A stretch of DNA of 64,000 nt from Candidatus Pseudobacter hemicellulosilyticus (GTDB lineage Bacteria; Bacteroidota; Bacteroidia; Chitinophagales; Chitinophagaceae). Every line of letters begins with the position of its first letter. Position 1 is the stretch's first letter. Positions 52,939 to 63,200 of the stretch are shown here, piece after piece. Both the position numbers and the translations under genes were made by a program. Below the pieces are notes generated by a model, which was not told the DNA's origin, did not search any database, and saw only the letters and a program-made list of their open reading frames with translations. The DNA lies in the NCBI GenBank assembly GCA_029202545.1, contig CP119311.1, positions 5,828,001 to 5,892,000 on the forward strand. Direction: 5' to 3'.

Positions 52939-53754
52939 ATGAAAATCATCTCAGCCCTCTTCCTTGCCCTGGTGTGCAGCACCATTGTCCATGCTGGCGC
53001 CGTAGACACCATCCTGGTGCATAGCAATGCCATGAATAAAGACGTTAAAGTAGTGATCATCAAGCCCGCAAAGTATAAGAAAGCCGCGGCCCTGCCCGTA
53101 GTGTACCTCCTGCATGGCTACAGCGGCAATTACGCCGGCTGGATCAAAGAAAAACCAGCCCTGGCCCAGCGGGCGGACGAGCTGAACGTACTGTTCGTTT
53201 GCCCGGACGGTGGTTTCGGCAGCTGGTATTTTGACAGCCCCGTGGATCCCGCCTTCCGCTATGAAACTTTTATGACCACCGAGCTGGTGCCCTTTATCGA
53301 CAGCCATTACAAAACCAAAGCGGACCGGAATTTCCGTGCTATCGCCGGTCTCAGCATGGGCGGCCATGGCGCCTTCTACCTGGCTTTCCGCCACCTTGAT
53401 CTCTTTGGCCAGGCAGGCAGCATGGCCGGTGGCGTGGATATCCGCCCCTTCCCCAAGAACTGGGACCTGACCAAAAGACTGGGCGACTCCCTCACCAATA
53501 AGGAAAACTGGGAAAAAAATACCGTGATCAATATAGCCGACCAGCTGCAGCCCGGTCAGCTCCGCATCACCTTTGACTGCGGCGTGGATGATTTCTTTTT
53601 CCAGGTTAACCGCAACCTGCACCAGAAATTACTGGAGAAAAAGATTGCACACGATTACGCCGAACGTCCCGGCGGCCATACTTCCGCTTACTGGACCAAT
53701 AGCCTGGATTACCAGCTGCTGTTCTTTAAGAAGGGATTTGAGGAGAAGAAATAA
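52939..53754 (+). CDS. Secreted esterase (D-like alpha/beta hydrolase)
   Basis: A 271-residue exported hydrolase of the esterase D/feruloyl esterase type (PF00756-like). The signal peptide (MKIISALFLALVCSTIVHAG) precedes PVVYLLHGYSGNY and the nucleophile elbow GLSMGGHGAFYLAF with Ser139. Later parts are DCGVDDFFFQVNR and the catalytic His in ERPGGHTSAYW. It could release acyl or feruloyl groups from polysaccharides, or act on a lipid. It diverges from the SPFH gene and ends before a two-way terminator. Confidence 0.88.
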   Translation: MKIISALFLALVCSTIVHAGAVDTILVHSNAMNKDVKVVIIKPAKYKKAAALPVVYLLHGYSGNYAGWIKEKPALAQRADELNVLFVCPDGGFGSWYFDSPVDPAFRYETFMTTELVPFIDSHYKTKADRNFRAIAGLSMGGHGAFYLAFRHLDLFGQAGSMAGGVDIRPFPKNWDLTKRLGDSLTNKENWEKNTVINIADQLQPGQLRITFDCGVDDFFFQVNRNLHQKLLEKKIAHDYAERPGGHTSAYWTNSLDYQLLFFKKGFEEKK

Positions 53755-53769
53755 TACCGTATTAAAATA

Positions 53770-53801
53770 AAAGTGGCTGACCCAAAAGGATCAGCCACTT
53801 T
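53770..53801. terminator. Two-way terminator
   Basis: An 11-pair stem (AAAGTGGCTGA with TCAGCCACTTT) and a 10-base loop between the convergent esterase gene and the Rhs-linked lipoprotein gene; A-rich on one flank and T-rich on the other. Confidence 0.82.
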
Positions 53802-53820
53802 CTTTTATTATAACTACCTG

Positions 53821-54342
53821 TTACCAATAATAAGACTTTACCAATATCTCTTTCCTGCTGCTGTTGACCTGTATTTTGCTGACCTCAAAATTGTCTCCGT
53901 CAAACAAGGTTGATTGTTGTTGAACCTGTTTCTGCAGTAAGTCGTCATTATTGATAAATTTCTTCATTCTATTATACATTGCTGCACTTTCTTCATTACT
54001 AACCTCGTCAAAATGATACAAATTGTTGCCCTTTATAGATGTATAATAGCATTTACCACTCTTATAATCATATAGCCCGTATTCTTCCCATATCCTGCCG
54101 ACTGTATAAATTTTCATCAATAGACAATTCGCGCCATTCTCAAAGTTAATTCTATCAAAAATGCCCAGGTATAAATGGGTATTCACCTTGTTTGTATCCT
54201 GCAAGGGTAAACTGTAATTACTGGAAAAATAATTACTCCGGATAATATCATATGACCCGATCATTTTTTTTGAGGTATTGCATTGACAACATACTACAAT
54301 GACAGCTACCATCACGGAAAGACAAAATAATATTTTTCTCAT
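53821..54342 (-). CDS. Small lipoprotein directly downstream of the Rhs gene; candidate immunity protein
   Basis: A 173-residue protein with a lipoprotein-type start (MRKILFCLSVMVAVIVVC, several Cys, so the lipidated one is uncertain). The mature part is alpha/beta-like, rich in Asn/Tyr/Ser (SNYFSSNYSLPLQDTNKVN, GIFDRINFENGANC) with no family I recognise. It starts at ATG 54342, 4 bases after the Rhs stop, and is AT-rich like the Rhs tip. In Rhs loci the gene right after the toxin tip usually encodes the immunity protein; the link is from position and composition only. Confidence 0.7.
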   Translation of the reverse strand: MRKILFCLSVMVAVIVVCCQCNTSKKMIGSYDIIRSNYFSSNYSLPLQDTNKVNTHLYLGIFDRINFENGANCLLMKIYTVGRIWEEYGLYDYKSGKCYYTSIKGNNLYHFDEVSNEESAAMYNRMKKFINNDDLLQKQVQQQSTLFDGDNFEVSKIQVNSSRKEILVKSYYW

Positions 54343-54346
54343 AGTA

Positions 54347-57300
54347 TTATTCAGGCCAAACAACCTGGTATGAATTTATGTCAAACATTTTTTTCATTGC
54401 ATGAAAATCCTTCGCAGGCTTGATTACCCTGGAATTTTCGTCAACCAGCTTTATAGTGGGGTTGACACTACTGTCCATATACCCATAATGGGTCCGCAAA
54501 GGCAGATTCTGATCTATTCTTATATAATTTTCAATCACAGTAGCATACCACTCATCCTGTGATATTTTCTTGCCACCCTGCGACATATACCAAAACTTCT
54601 CCTGGTAACCGAAATTTTTAATATAACTGGTGGAGTGCGCTATTTCATGACCCAGTGATGTCGTCAGTCCAAGCTCAATATCATTTCCATCAGTCGGGTA
54701 ATTCTTTATCAATTTATCACCATCCTTTCCAAAATGTTCCAGGTTTACATACACGTTCTTTTTATCGGATCCTGCACCTCTAACTTCGCCATCACCTTTA
54801 TAATTAGCTGCATCCTGAATAGTGATGGTTTCATTCATGCCAATTATATTGTCCAGGTAGCCCTTCCCAAAGTCTCCGGAATAAATTGTATTCAATGCAC
54901 CCAAAACTGAACTTGCCAATTTATCCTTGCTCAGATCAACAACATTTCCTTCACCATCATGATAGGCGTTATTATAATACTGATAGGTAACACCATTAAC
55001 CAGAATACCTAAGCTATCCCCATTGACATCAACATTTAAAACGGGATTGTTGGCAGCGTACTGGTAAGGCGATACAGGCATATACTTCTCTGCAAACCTA
55101 TCCTGTGTAAAGAACCTTCCTATCTGGTTATCATACATCCGCGCACCATAATCCAGCCAGTCTAACCCACTACCATCACTGAATTCTTTTTGCTGTTTTT
55201 CCTTGCCGTTGTAGGCATATTTATTCTCCGGTTTTCCCATCGCTCTGGAACTTATTCCCGCCATTACCAGGCCGAACGGATAATAATCCGTGGTTTCCAG
55301 GATGGCTCCTTTTTCATGGCTCACCTGTAAATTATCAAAGAACACCGGCAAATTACTTTCATTGCTTACATAAATATACAAATATCCGCTGCTGGTGACA
55401 GTAACAGGGGTATTGATAAACTTCGTGTGGTTCTTATACCCTCCTCCTGACTGTACCCCATCAAAATCGGCACTGACCATCCGGAACTGCTCATCCAGCA
55501 GGATCCAGTTGATGGCTGCTTTAGCCGTACTACTTCCTGGATTGTGCTGGTTCAGGAAGCCCTGCAAAGCAGCCGTATTACCAGGCAAACCCGTAATGCT
55601 ACCCGCTGTAATGCCCTTTCCGGAAACCGGGCCGCTGCCAATAAAACTCGCCAGCAGGTCTGCCAGCGCCAGGTTTAACGGCGTACCGGCATTGCCTCCG
55701 GGTAGTTGATAGAAGGATTCACCGCGTATGGCTACTTTATCGCCCCCCATCACCTTCAGCACTATTTCCAGGCCGGTCTTTTCCCCTGTAGTACCTCCAT
55801 GGGTCCGGTACAGCTTATTTTCCAGGCTTGCCTCCGTAGCGCCAATGCTGGTTTTATCCACTATCCTGCCATCGGCAATATTGTACAGCAACTTTTCTGT
55901 GGCTACCCTGGCCGGTTCCACCGTAGCAGCGGGATAGCAGTCTTTCTCCTTATCTCCTGTCAGGACCAGCCGGATATTACCCAGGTGATCCCGGATAAAA
56001 TAATCATAGATAAACCTATCGGGTAATTGTCCAATTTCGCAGGTCTTATCCTTAGCCTTCCCAAACCGGATCCGTCCCTCTTCATGAATGAGCTGCTGCA
56101 ACGTATCGTTCTTATACTCAAAACCGGCTATATACCATGTAGTGGTTGTTCTGGCAGGGCTGACAGTCTGGTCAGTGACCATTTTCGACAGCTTTACACC
56201 TGCCGCACTATAGGTATAGTCAATGGTCCCTTTGCCCTGTACATAGATCCTGCGTGGCAGGTTCAGGTGGTTATATTCTATAGCCTTGCTGCCTGCCTGG
56301 AAGATATCCTTGTTGCGATCCTGCACCAGGTTGCCATTGGTGTCATAGTCGTAGTCTATGGCTGCAGCTGTTTTAGTACCCAGCGCGGTCATATAGGTTT
56401 GCGAATAGTGGAAGTCGCCCAGTCTGGTATGCACATTATTGCTATCGTCTATAACATTCTTTAGCCTGTTGCTGCCTGGAAAGTAAGTATAGCTGAGCTT
56501 GTCTATTTCTGAACTGGTGGTGCCTTTCAGCCCATTCTGCCACATGCTCAGGATATTACCGTTGGCATCATAGCTCAGGTTGCTTACGCTGAAATCCACA
56601 CCGGCATCCTTGTTGTATACAGTACCTGTGCCGGAATGCTGGCCAAAGGCAGCGCTGGTCAGCCGGTTGGCGGCATCATAATCAAAATCATATTTACGCT
56701 TTTTGCTGTCGCCGGCATTCTTCCAGATCATGCCACTGATATTTCCATTGTACTGCGGATGCTGGTAACTGTCCTCAAAACCATTTTTGTCATAGCCCAG
56801 GTCCAGCCCAAAATACAGGTCCCCGGTAGCCGTTCCCCCCAGGTAATCTTTGTTGACCGACAGGAGCCAGCCGCGTACATTATAATCATGGTTTAGCCGG
56901 GTCAGGGGAACAGCCGCCAGCGGCGCCCCCGTTGTACCATCCAGCTGGCTACCCACCTTTTTCATTGTCAACAGCCCGATGGCATCGTATTCATTCACCA
57001 GGATAGTTGTCCAGTCAGCAGGCAGCTCATTATTGTTGACCAGGCTGCTGCGTACTTTTTTCTGAATCCTTTTCAACCGGGCTATATCATCGTACTCCAA
57101 CTTTGTGATCACAGTGGCCGTATGCAGGGCAGGCGCTTTCTTCTCATGCTCCTGTATACTTACCAACACCTGACCGCTCCAGTTGTACTGGGTAGTGGTC
57201 ACATCCAGCCCTCCGCTCAGGTTCTCCGTCCTGATCTGGACAGGGCGGCCTTTATCATCATAAAAGTTCACGGCATTCAGGTACCTGGCAGGACCATTGT

Positions 57301-60202
57301 CCAGCACTTTGATCTTTGTACCGGTCACCAGGCCTTTGGTAGCGGTATTTGCCTGCACCGCCTGCGCATAGGGATAGCTGGTATTGCTGGCAGTATACAG
57401 GTAAGCACCCGAAGCGGCCGTACTGAAGGTCTTCAGGTTGGTGGCCAGACTGTTGCTCCAGTCATGGTCATCGTAATAGGTAATGGACAATACATCCAGG
57501 GCGCTTCCATCAGGAAGCGGGTGCTTATATATTGTTACTCCTTCTATGACAGACTCTCCGTTACTGCCCGCCTGCGTGCGGGTGGTTACCAGTTGCTGCA
57601 GGTTGTCCCTGCTGCCTGTATAAGTAACCATACCAGTAAGTACCGGCCGGTCCAGCCCATCATACAAGGTAGCCAGCCATTTATTCTCGGCCCGCCGGTT
57701 GGCATCCTGTGTAAACACCAACCGGTCAAGCACGTCGTACACCATATTCAATTCGCCTGCTCCCGGCAATTTTTTAATGATCAGCCTTTTGCGGCCATCA
57801 TATTCATACCGGAAGCATTGTTCCGCCAGCAGGTTAACATCAGGGACCCAGTTCAGGGGGCCGCTCAGTTGCTTAACCCCTTCCGGCTGGATAACACAGC
57901 GGAGATTATGCTGGTCGTCATAAATATAATAGGTACAGAGCCAGCCAACATGACCACTGCCGCTACCAGCATCTTTGCTGGCAGTAAGCTGCACTTTCTT
58001 CAGGACTACCTGTCCTTCCCTGTCGGTAAATTCAATGACCTGTTTGCCCACTTCATCTTCTGTGATCTTTTTATATAACACTCCCGCATCATAGGCTTTT
58101 GGACTGGTATAGCTGCTGGTGATGCTGGCTGCTGCCTGGTTACCTTCTATTACTTTCCATACCCGCACCGCATCAGTAGGCGTGTTACTCCAATAACCTG
58201 CTTTGACGCCGTGTTTTGAGGTGGCCTGCGTACCCGCCCAGTTCTCACCGGGAGCATACTCCTCCAATACCCTGTTTAAAGGTGAAGCCTCAAATACCGT
58301 CTGGCTGTAGAAATAGCTGGTTTCTCCCTGGTCCGCAAATTTTCCCTGGTAAAAACCAGTTTGCATGGTCAGCGCATCCGGGCGATAGCTGCCGCCCGCA
58401 CGGGCGGAGGCATAGGCCAGGAAGGCTTTATCCTGCCGGCCCCAGGCATCGTAAGTAACCTGGGTAACAAGGTCGCGGGCAGTACCCGCTTCCGTTTCCA
58501 GGGAAGCGTTCCTTGCCACCGTTTGCGAAGCGCGGCCAAGCCCGTCAAAGTATTGTACCTGTAACTGTACATTGCCGGGTGAACCACCAATAGCGGCCGT
58601 CCTGTCGGTAACAGGCACTACAGGCGACCAGATAGCAATATAATTCTGTCCTGCTGAAAGACTGGTGGAGGAGGGAACAGCGACATCCACGGTGGCTATA
58701 TTGCTATAGACCGTTTTTGCAGATTGGGTGGCTACTATCCGGTACCAGGCCGTTACTGTATGTACGCCCGGGCTATAACTTAAAGCGTTAGCGCCTGCAA
58801 TAGCATTCCAGGTGGCATAGTCCGTGGAGCGCTGCCATTGAAACGTAATGGCCGAACCATTTCCCCAGGTAGGAGCGGTAGCCGTTAAGGGGCTGGCCGA
58901 TGCGCCGCTTGCAATAGACTGGATCGCCGGGCTGACGCTGCCTGCCACCAAGGGCAACTGCACATTGGTTGTCACCGATAGATTGATCACACCACTGGCA
59001 CTGCCACTGCCTTCTGCAACAATATAATAAGTACCGGCGGCAAGGTTACCGGCCTGGATAGAGGCCTGTCCCCCGCTGCATAGAGGTCCGTTACCGGAAT
59101 TGGCAGCTACCTGCTGGCCATCACTTCTTAGCAGGTACAGGCTGGTGGCAATAGGAGATCCACAGGTGGAGATACTGAGATCAGAGGTTTTGTCAAAGCT
59201 CACCTTATAGAAAATATCATCACTTGATCCGCCATAGTCATGACCATAGCCATTGGCGGGATCATTGCTGCGACTATCCGTATAGGTATGGCTGCCACCG
59301 GCGGTGTAATTGCCTATCACAATAGCATTGCCCATATTTACGCCTTCTGATGCAGGAGGGAATTGCTGCGAGAACGTTACATTAAGGGTGTAGTTCCCGG
59401 AGCTGCTGCCCTTGCCTTCAACAACAATATAATAATAGCCGGAAAGAAGGTTGTTTATCTGCAGCGAGGCCGACGTTCCGGAGCAGGATGGACCATTGTC
59501 ATCGTTGGAGTACATCAGGGACCTGTCAATACCCAGTAAATAAATATAGGTATCCAGGGAAGAGCCGCAGGTGGATATGGTAACATCCCTTGAACCATCA
59601 ATATAAAAACCATAGATCACATCTTCGCTCGGCTGACCATAGTCATTGTAATGACCGGCATTACTCCGGCTATTGGAATAAGTACCCGTTGCCTGGGTAA
59701 AACTGCCCATTTCCACAGGATTAAAGAAGTTAAAGCCTTCATTGGTGGCCACGTTGAACTGAGCTTCCAACGTGAAATCACCGGCATTCAGATAAAACCC
59801 TTCCACCACAATAAAGTAAACGCCGGGAGGCAGGTTTGTAGCTTGCAGGGAAGCCCGGTTAGTCTGGCAGAGCGGGCCATTGTTATCATTTGATTGTATC
59901 AGGGACCCATCACCTCTTAGTAAATGCAGATAAGTGTCAAAGTCAGCATTGCAGGTGGAAATGGATACAGTAGTTGTACCATATACATAGAACCTGTAAA
60001 ACACATCTTCGCTCGGTTGCCCGTAATTATTGCCATAGCCAATATTGCTGCGGCTATCATAGAAATCCGTGTTATACTGGGTAAATTCACCCATGTCAAT
60101 GGGATCGGCCATACTGGTTCCCTGGCCAAAGGACTGAACGCTGCCGGACAATAACGTAACCAGCAGCACGATAAAGGTTGGAATTACTTTATTGAACAGC
60201 AT
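54347..60202 (-). CDS. Rhs-repeat protein with metallopeptidase-like C-terminal toxin domain
   Basis: A 1951-residue exported protein (signal MLFNKVIPTFIVLLVTLLSG). Three PPC-like repeats lie at about 32-155, 156-283 and 284-415 (each with DSRSN..., SISTC..., AGTYYIVVEG-type ends), then an Ig-like segment to 510, a DUF6443-like YFDGLGRASQTV region, and a long YD-repeat shell. The Rhs core motif is DYYPFGLVMAG at about 1644 through RMYDNQIGRFFTQDRF to PYQYAANNPVLNVDVNGDS near 1727. The last 220 residues are AT-richer and contain LGHEIAHST (His1852, Glu1853, His1856) and EWYATVIENYIR. I infer an M91/NleD-like zinc peptidase toxin. It is coupled to the upstream 1042-residue protein. Confidence 0.85.
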   Translation of the reverse strand: MLFNKVIPTFIVLLVTLLSGSVQSFGQGTSMADPIDMGEFTQYNTDFYDSRSNIGYGNNYGQPSEDVFYRFYVYGTTTVSISTCNADFDTYLHLLRGDGSLIQSNDNNGPLCQTNRASLQATNLPPGVYFIVVEGFYLNAGDFTLEAQFNVATNEGFNFFNPVEMGSFTQATGTYSNSRSNAGHYNDYGQPSEDVIYGFYIDGSRDVTISTCGSSLDTYIYLLGIDRSLMYSNDDNGPSCSGTSASLQINNLLSGYYYIVVEGKGSSSGNYTLNVTFSQQFPPASEGVNMGNAIVIGNYTAGGSHTYTDSRSNDPANGYGHDYGGSSDDIFYKVSFDKTSDLSISTCGSPIATSLYLLRSDGQQVAANSGNGPLCSGGQASIQAGNLAAGTYYIVAEGSGSASGVINLSVTTNVQLPLVAGSVSPAIQSIASGASASPLTATAPTWGNGSAITFQWQRSTDYATWNAIAGANALSYSPGVHTVTAWYRIVATQSAKTVYSNIATVDVAVPSSTSLSAGQNYIAIWSPVVPVTDRTAAIGGSPGNVQLQVQYFDGLGRASQTVARNASLETEAGTARDLVTQVTYDAWGRQDKAFLAYASARAGGSYRPDALTMQTGFYQGKFADQGETSYFYSQTVFEASPLNRVLEEYAPGENWAGTQATSKHGVKAGYWSNTPTDAVRVWKVIEGNQAAASITSSYTSPKAYDAGVLYKKITEDEVGKQVIEFTDREGQVVLKKVQLTASKDAGSGSGHVGWLCTYYIYDDQHNLRCVIQPEGVKQLSGPLNWVPDVNLLAEQCFRYEYDGRKRLIIKKLPGAGELNMVYDVLDRLVFTQDANRRAENKWLATLYDGLDRPVLTGMVTYTGSRDNLQQLVTTRTQAGSNGESVIEGVTIYKHPLPDGSALDVLSITYYDDHDWSNSLATNLKTFSTAASGAYLYTASNTSYPYAQAVQANTATKGLVTGTKIKVLDNGPARYLNAVNFYDDKGRPVQIRTENLSGGLDVTTTQYNWSGQVLVSIQEHEKKAPALHTATVITKLEYDDIARLKRIQKKVRSSLVNNNELPADWTTILVNEYDAIGLLTMKKVGSQLDGTTGAPLAAVPLTRLNHDYNVRGWLLSVNKDYLGGTATGDLYFGLDLGYDKNGFEDSYQHPQYNGNISGMIWKNAGDSKKRKYDFDYDAANRLTSAAFGQHSGTGTVYNKDAGVDFSVSNLSYDANGNILSMWQNGLKGTTSSEIDKLSYTYFPGSNRLKNVIDDSNNVHTRLGDFHYSQTYMTALGTKTAAAIDYDYDTNGNLVQDRNKDIFQAGSKAIEYNHLNLPRRIYVQGKGTIDYTYSAAGVKLSKMVTDQTVSPARTTTTWYIAGFEYKNDTLQQLIHEEGRIRFGKAKDKTCEIGQLPDRFIYDYFIRDHLGNIRLVLTGDKEKDCYPAATVEPARVATEKLLYNIADGRIVDKTSIGATEASLENKLYRTHGGTTGEKTGLEIVLKVMGGDKVAIRGESFYQLPGGNAGTPLNLALADLLASFIGSGPVSGKGITAGSITGLPGNTAALQGFLNQHNPGSSTAKAAINWILLDEQFRMVSADFDGVQSGGGYKNHTKFINTPVTVTSSGYLYIYVSNESNLPVFFDNLQVSHEKGAILETTDYYPFGLVMAGISSRAMGKPENKYAYNGKEKQQKEFSDGSGLDWLDYGARMYDNQIGRFFTQDRFAEKYMPVSPYQYAANNPVLNVDVNGDSLGILVNGVTYQYYNNAYHDGEGNVVDLSKDKLASSVLGALNTIYSGDFGKGYLDNIIGMNETITIQDAANYKGDGEVRGAGSDKKNVYVNLEHFGKDGDKLIKNYPTDGNDIELGLTTSLGHEIAHSTSYIKNFGYQEKFWYMSQGGKKISQDEWYATVIENYIRIDQNLPLRTHYGYMDSSVNPTIKLVDENSRVIKPAKDFHAMKKMFDINSYQVVWPE

Positions 60203-60203
60203 A

Positions 60204-63200
60204 TTAATTACAGTTTACAGGTTCACCGGCATAATTGTAACAGATCGCTTTTAATACTTTGCCCGCATCATCTTTCACCACAACCAGGCGTCCAAATTCA
60301 TCATACTCATAGTAGGTGGTCCTGCCGGCAGGATCCGTCTCCGATTTCATGCCCACCAGTGGTTTAAAGGTATAAGTGGTAATAGCAGCCTTTTTCAGCG
60401 CAGCGTGGCTTCTCAGGCTGTTCAACCTGCTCATATCGGCCGTGGTAGGTTCCGCCTTTCCCCGTAGCGCATTGATAAAGGTCTCCGACGCATCATCCAG
60501 TGCCGCCTTCACTTCCTCATAGCTGGCATGCTGGATCCTTGCTACCGGTTGCTGGCCTTTATAGCTCCAGATAAAAACAGTGGATGAACCATAAGCCAGG
60601 TTCTGGCTGCGCAGGCTGTTATCCGCATTATAGACATTGGAGAATTGCGGAAAAAAAGTATAGGGCGCCAGGGCATTAAAGGGAATATCGGCGCCTGCCC
60701 CTGTAGGCTCGGCCCGGTAAATATCCTGGGGTAATCCATTGACGCCATGTTTTACCTGTTCGCCGCCAATCAATTTACCTTCCTTGTACCGGCGTACATC
60801 TACCGGCAGGAGGATATGTTTATCATTCAGCTGGACCAGGGCGTTGCCATATTCCGGAGGATAATAATACCTCGTTACAATGGTATCGCCTGCACTGCTT
60901 AGGTCCCTGCTTTCGGTGAGCTGCTTATGACTGACCGAAGTATATTTCAGCCTTTTTTCAGTACGGACAAAATTACCATTACCATCAAAGGTCTTCGTTA
61001 CCTGGTTAACGGGCTTTACGTAGCCGCCTATTGTGTAAAAACGGTTATAAAAATAACGCTGGTTATCCACCTGGATCACCCTGTAATTGGGAATAGCCTT
61101 TAATGACCGGATATCATATTCAATCGATTCCTCAGAGACCAGGGAATTGCCGGCAGACCAGACTGATTTTGTTTTCAACTGGCCCCTGCGCCAGTCGTTA
61201 TTGAGAAAACTGGGCCAGGGGAAGATGCAGGGATAGCTGGGCAGTGTTAAATGCCTGCTGCCGACGACAATATTCCTGATCAGCAGGTGCGCTGTATAAA
61301 ATAGCCGGGGGATCTGCACCCCGCCATTATGCGCGTATTCTTCATTGTCCTCTGATGTTGACTCATACTCATATACCGTTCTTCCATTGCCCGGCGAAGA
61401 TTCAACAATGGTCTGGTAAACAGGATGCATGCCCGAACCCAGCATCAGCTGAGGAGAAGCCTCCGCCTTGCCAACAAACTGTTGTTGCATGGCCAGATCG
61501 GCGGGCACACCGGCAGCCATCATCAGCTCATAATCCGTGGTGCGCCAGAATATGGAATAATAGGGATTGGGAAGCGAGAGACATTTGTTGTAATCTACTA
61601 TGCTGGTGCTTTCATAAGTATAATTCTTCACTACCGGAGTGGCGCCCGTTGCAGGCAGGGACTCAATCTTCCTGATCCGTACGCCACCGGTCAGGGGATA
61701 AAAAGGGAAACCCGGAGCAGACAGATTATGCCCTTCAAAATCAAACAGCGTATAACCGCCTGTAGGGAAAATGAGCTTATTCAACAGACCTGCCTTCAGC
61801 GCTTCTTCGTCAGGCTCGCGGGTACTGGCCGTTGATATGGAATACCCGAAATTCACCGTTGTCCCCCCAAACTGGCCTGCTACATACTCAAACGCTTCAT
61901 CCCGGTTATAAGGTTTATTGACAGCATTGTCAGGAAACATGACGGTATTGAAACTATTATTGTAATACCCCCAATGGTCCTGGCTGGGCGACAGCCGGTA
62001 GGGCAAGGTATAGGCATCGCTTGTCAGGGGATCGTTATCACCATAGTATTCGAAGCGGTAGGGGTTTTGAAGCTGTCCCGAAACAGATACTTCCTGGACG
62101 GCATCCAGCCGCAGCCGGTAATTGAGATAATTACGACCGTCACTACTGCCCGTTCCCGGAAACTTCCGGTTGTCATTGGCCTCAAAATAACTATAACTAA
62201 GCTTTTTCCTTTTTAACTGTTCGCCCGCACTGTTGCGCAGTACAACAAAATCCAGCTGATTATTCAGCTCCGGCAGTGTAGGATCACTGTCCAGCCTCCG
62301 GCTGGCAGCCGTGATAAATTCTACATAGTTGCCCGAAGAGCTGGTTATTTTTTTAGGAACAATGCCATAGATACGGGCATCGTAGTTGATACAGTTGGTC
62401 CTGGTTTCATCAGGCAGGACTTGCTCGGAGGTATTTGGGTTAACGGCAAAGTATACCTGGTCGTAACATCTTCGCTGAAAATTATAGGAGCACAATCCAC
62501 CCCTGACATATTCAATGGTGATCTCAGCGCCAGACGGGCTGGTGATCCGGGAAAGATACCAGGCGCTGATATAATCAAACCGCTCCACTCCTGATAGAAC
62601 AGGATCCGTCAGCTCAATATCGCTGAACTCATATTTTACGCCACGCTCATCCGTGATAACAAAATATTCCCTGTTAGGATTAACGCCCGGCTTTAGTAAG
62701 AACTCAACTTTCAGGTCTTCATATTTACTGAATACCGGTCTGGCGTCATTATCCAGGAAAAATCTTCCCGCACGGCCGTTGAAATTGTAATAGAAAATAT
62801 CAGCGCCATTATCCGTTCCGTTATCGGCAGCTATTGACAGCTTGTTTTCTACCTGGTTGATATAATTATCGAGGTCTGTAGCATTCAGGCCGGTATAATC
62901 GGGGATATCTGTGCGACTGGCAAAACTGCTGGTAGCCGGATCATAATCATCTGCCTTTCCCCGCAGCTCCCGGGTGATCATCCCGCCGGCAATTAACGCC
63001 CAGCCTAACCCAACCCAGGTGGCCTCCTGGTCAACCTTGATACCGGAAGCATGGTAAGAAAGGGATATATCCAGGTTCAGGTCCCTGTCTGAAAAGGATA
63101 CCAGGGGAACCCTGATCTGGGGAACGCCTGTGGCCATGTCTACCGGCACATCTCCGTATTTGCCCAGTTCATAGGTATTGGGGGCAAAGACCTGGTAGCG

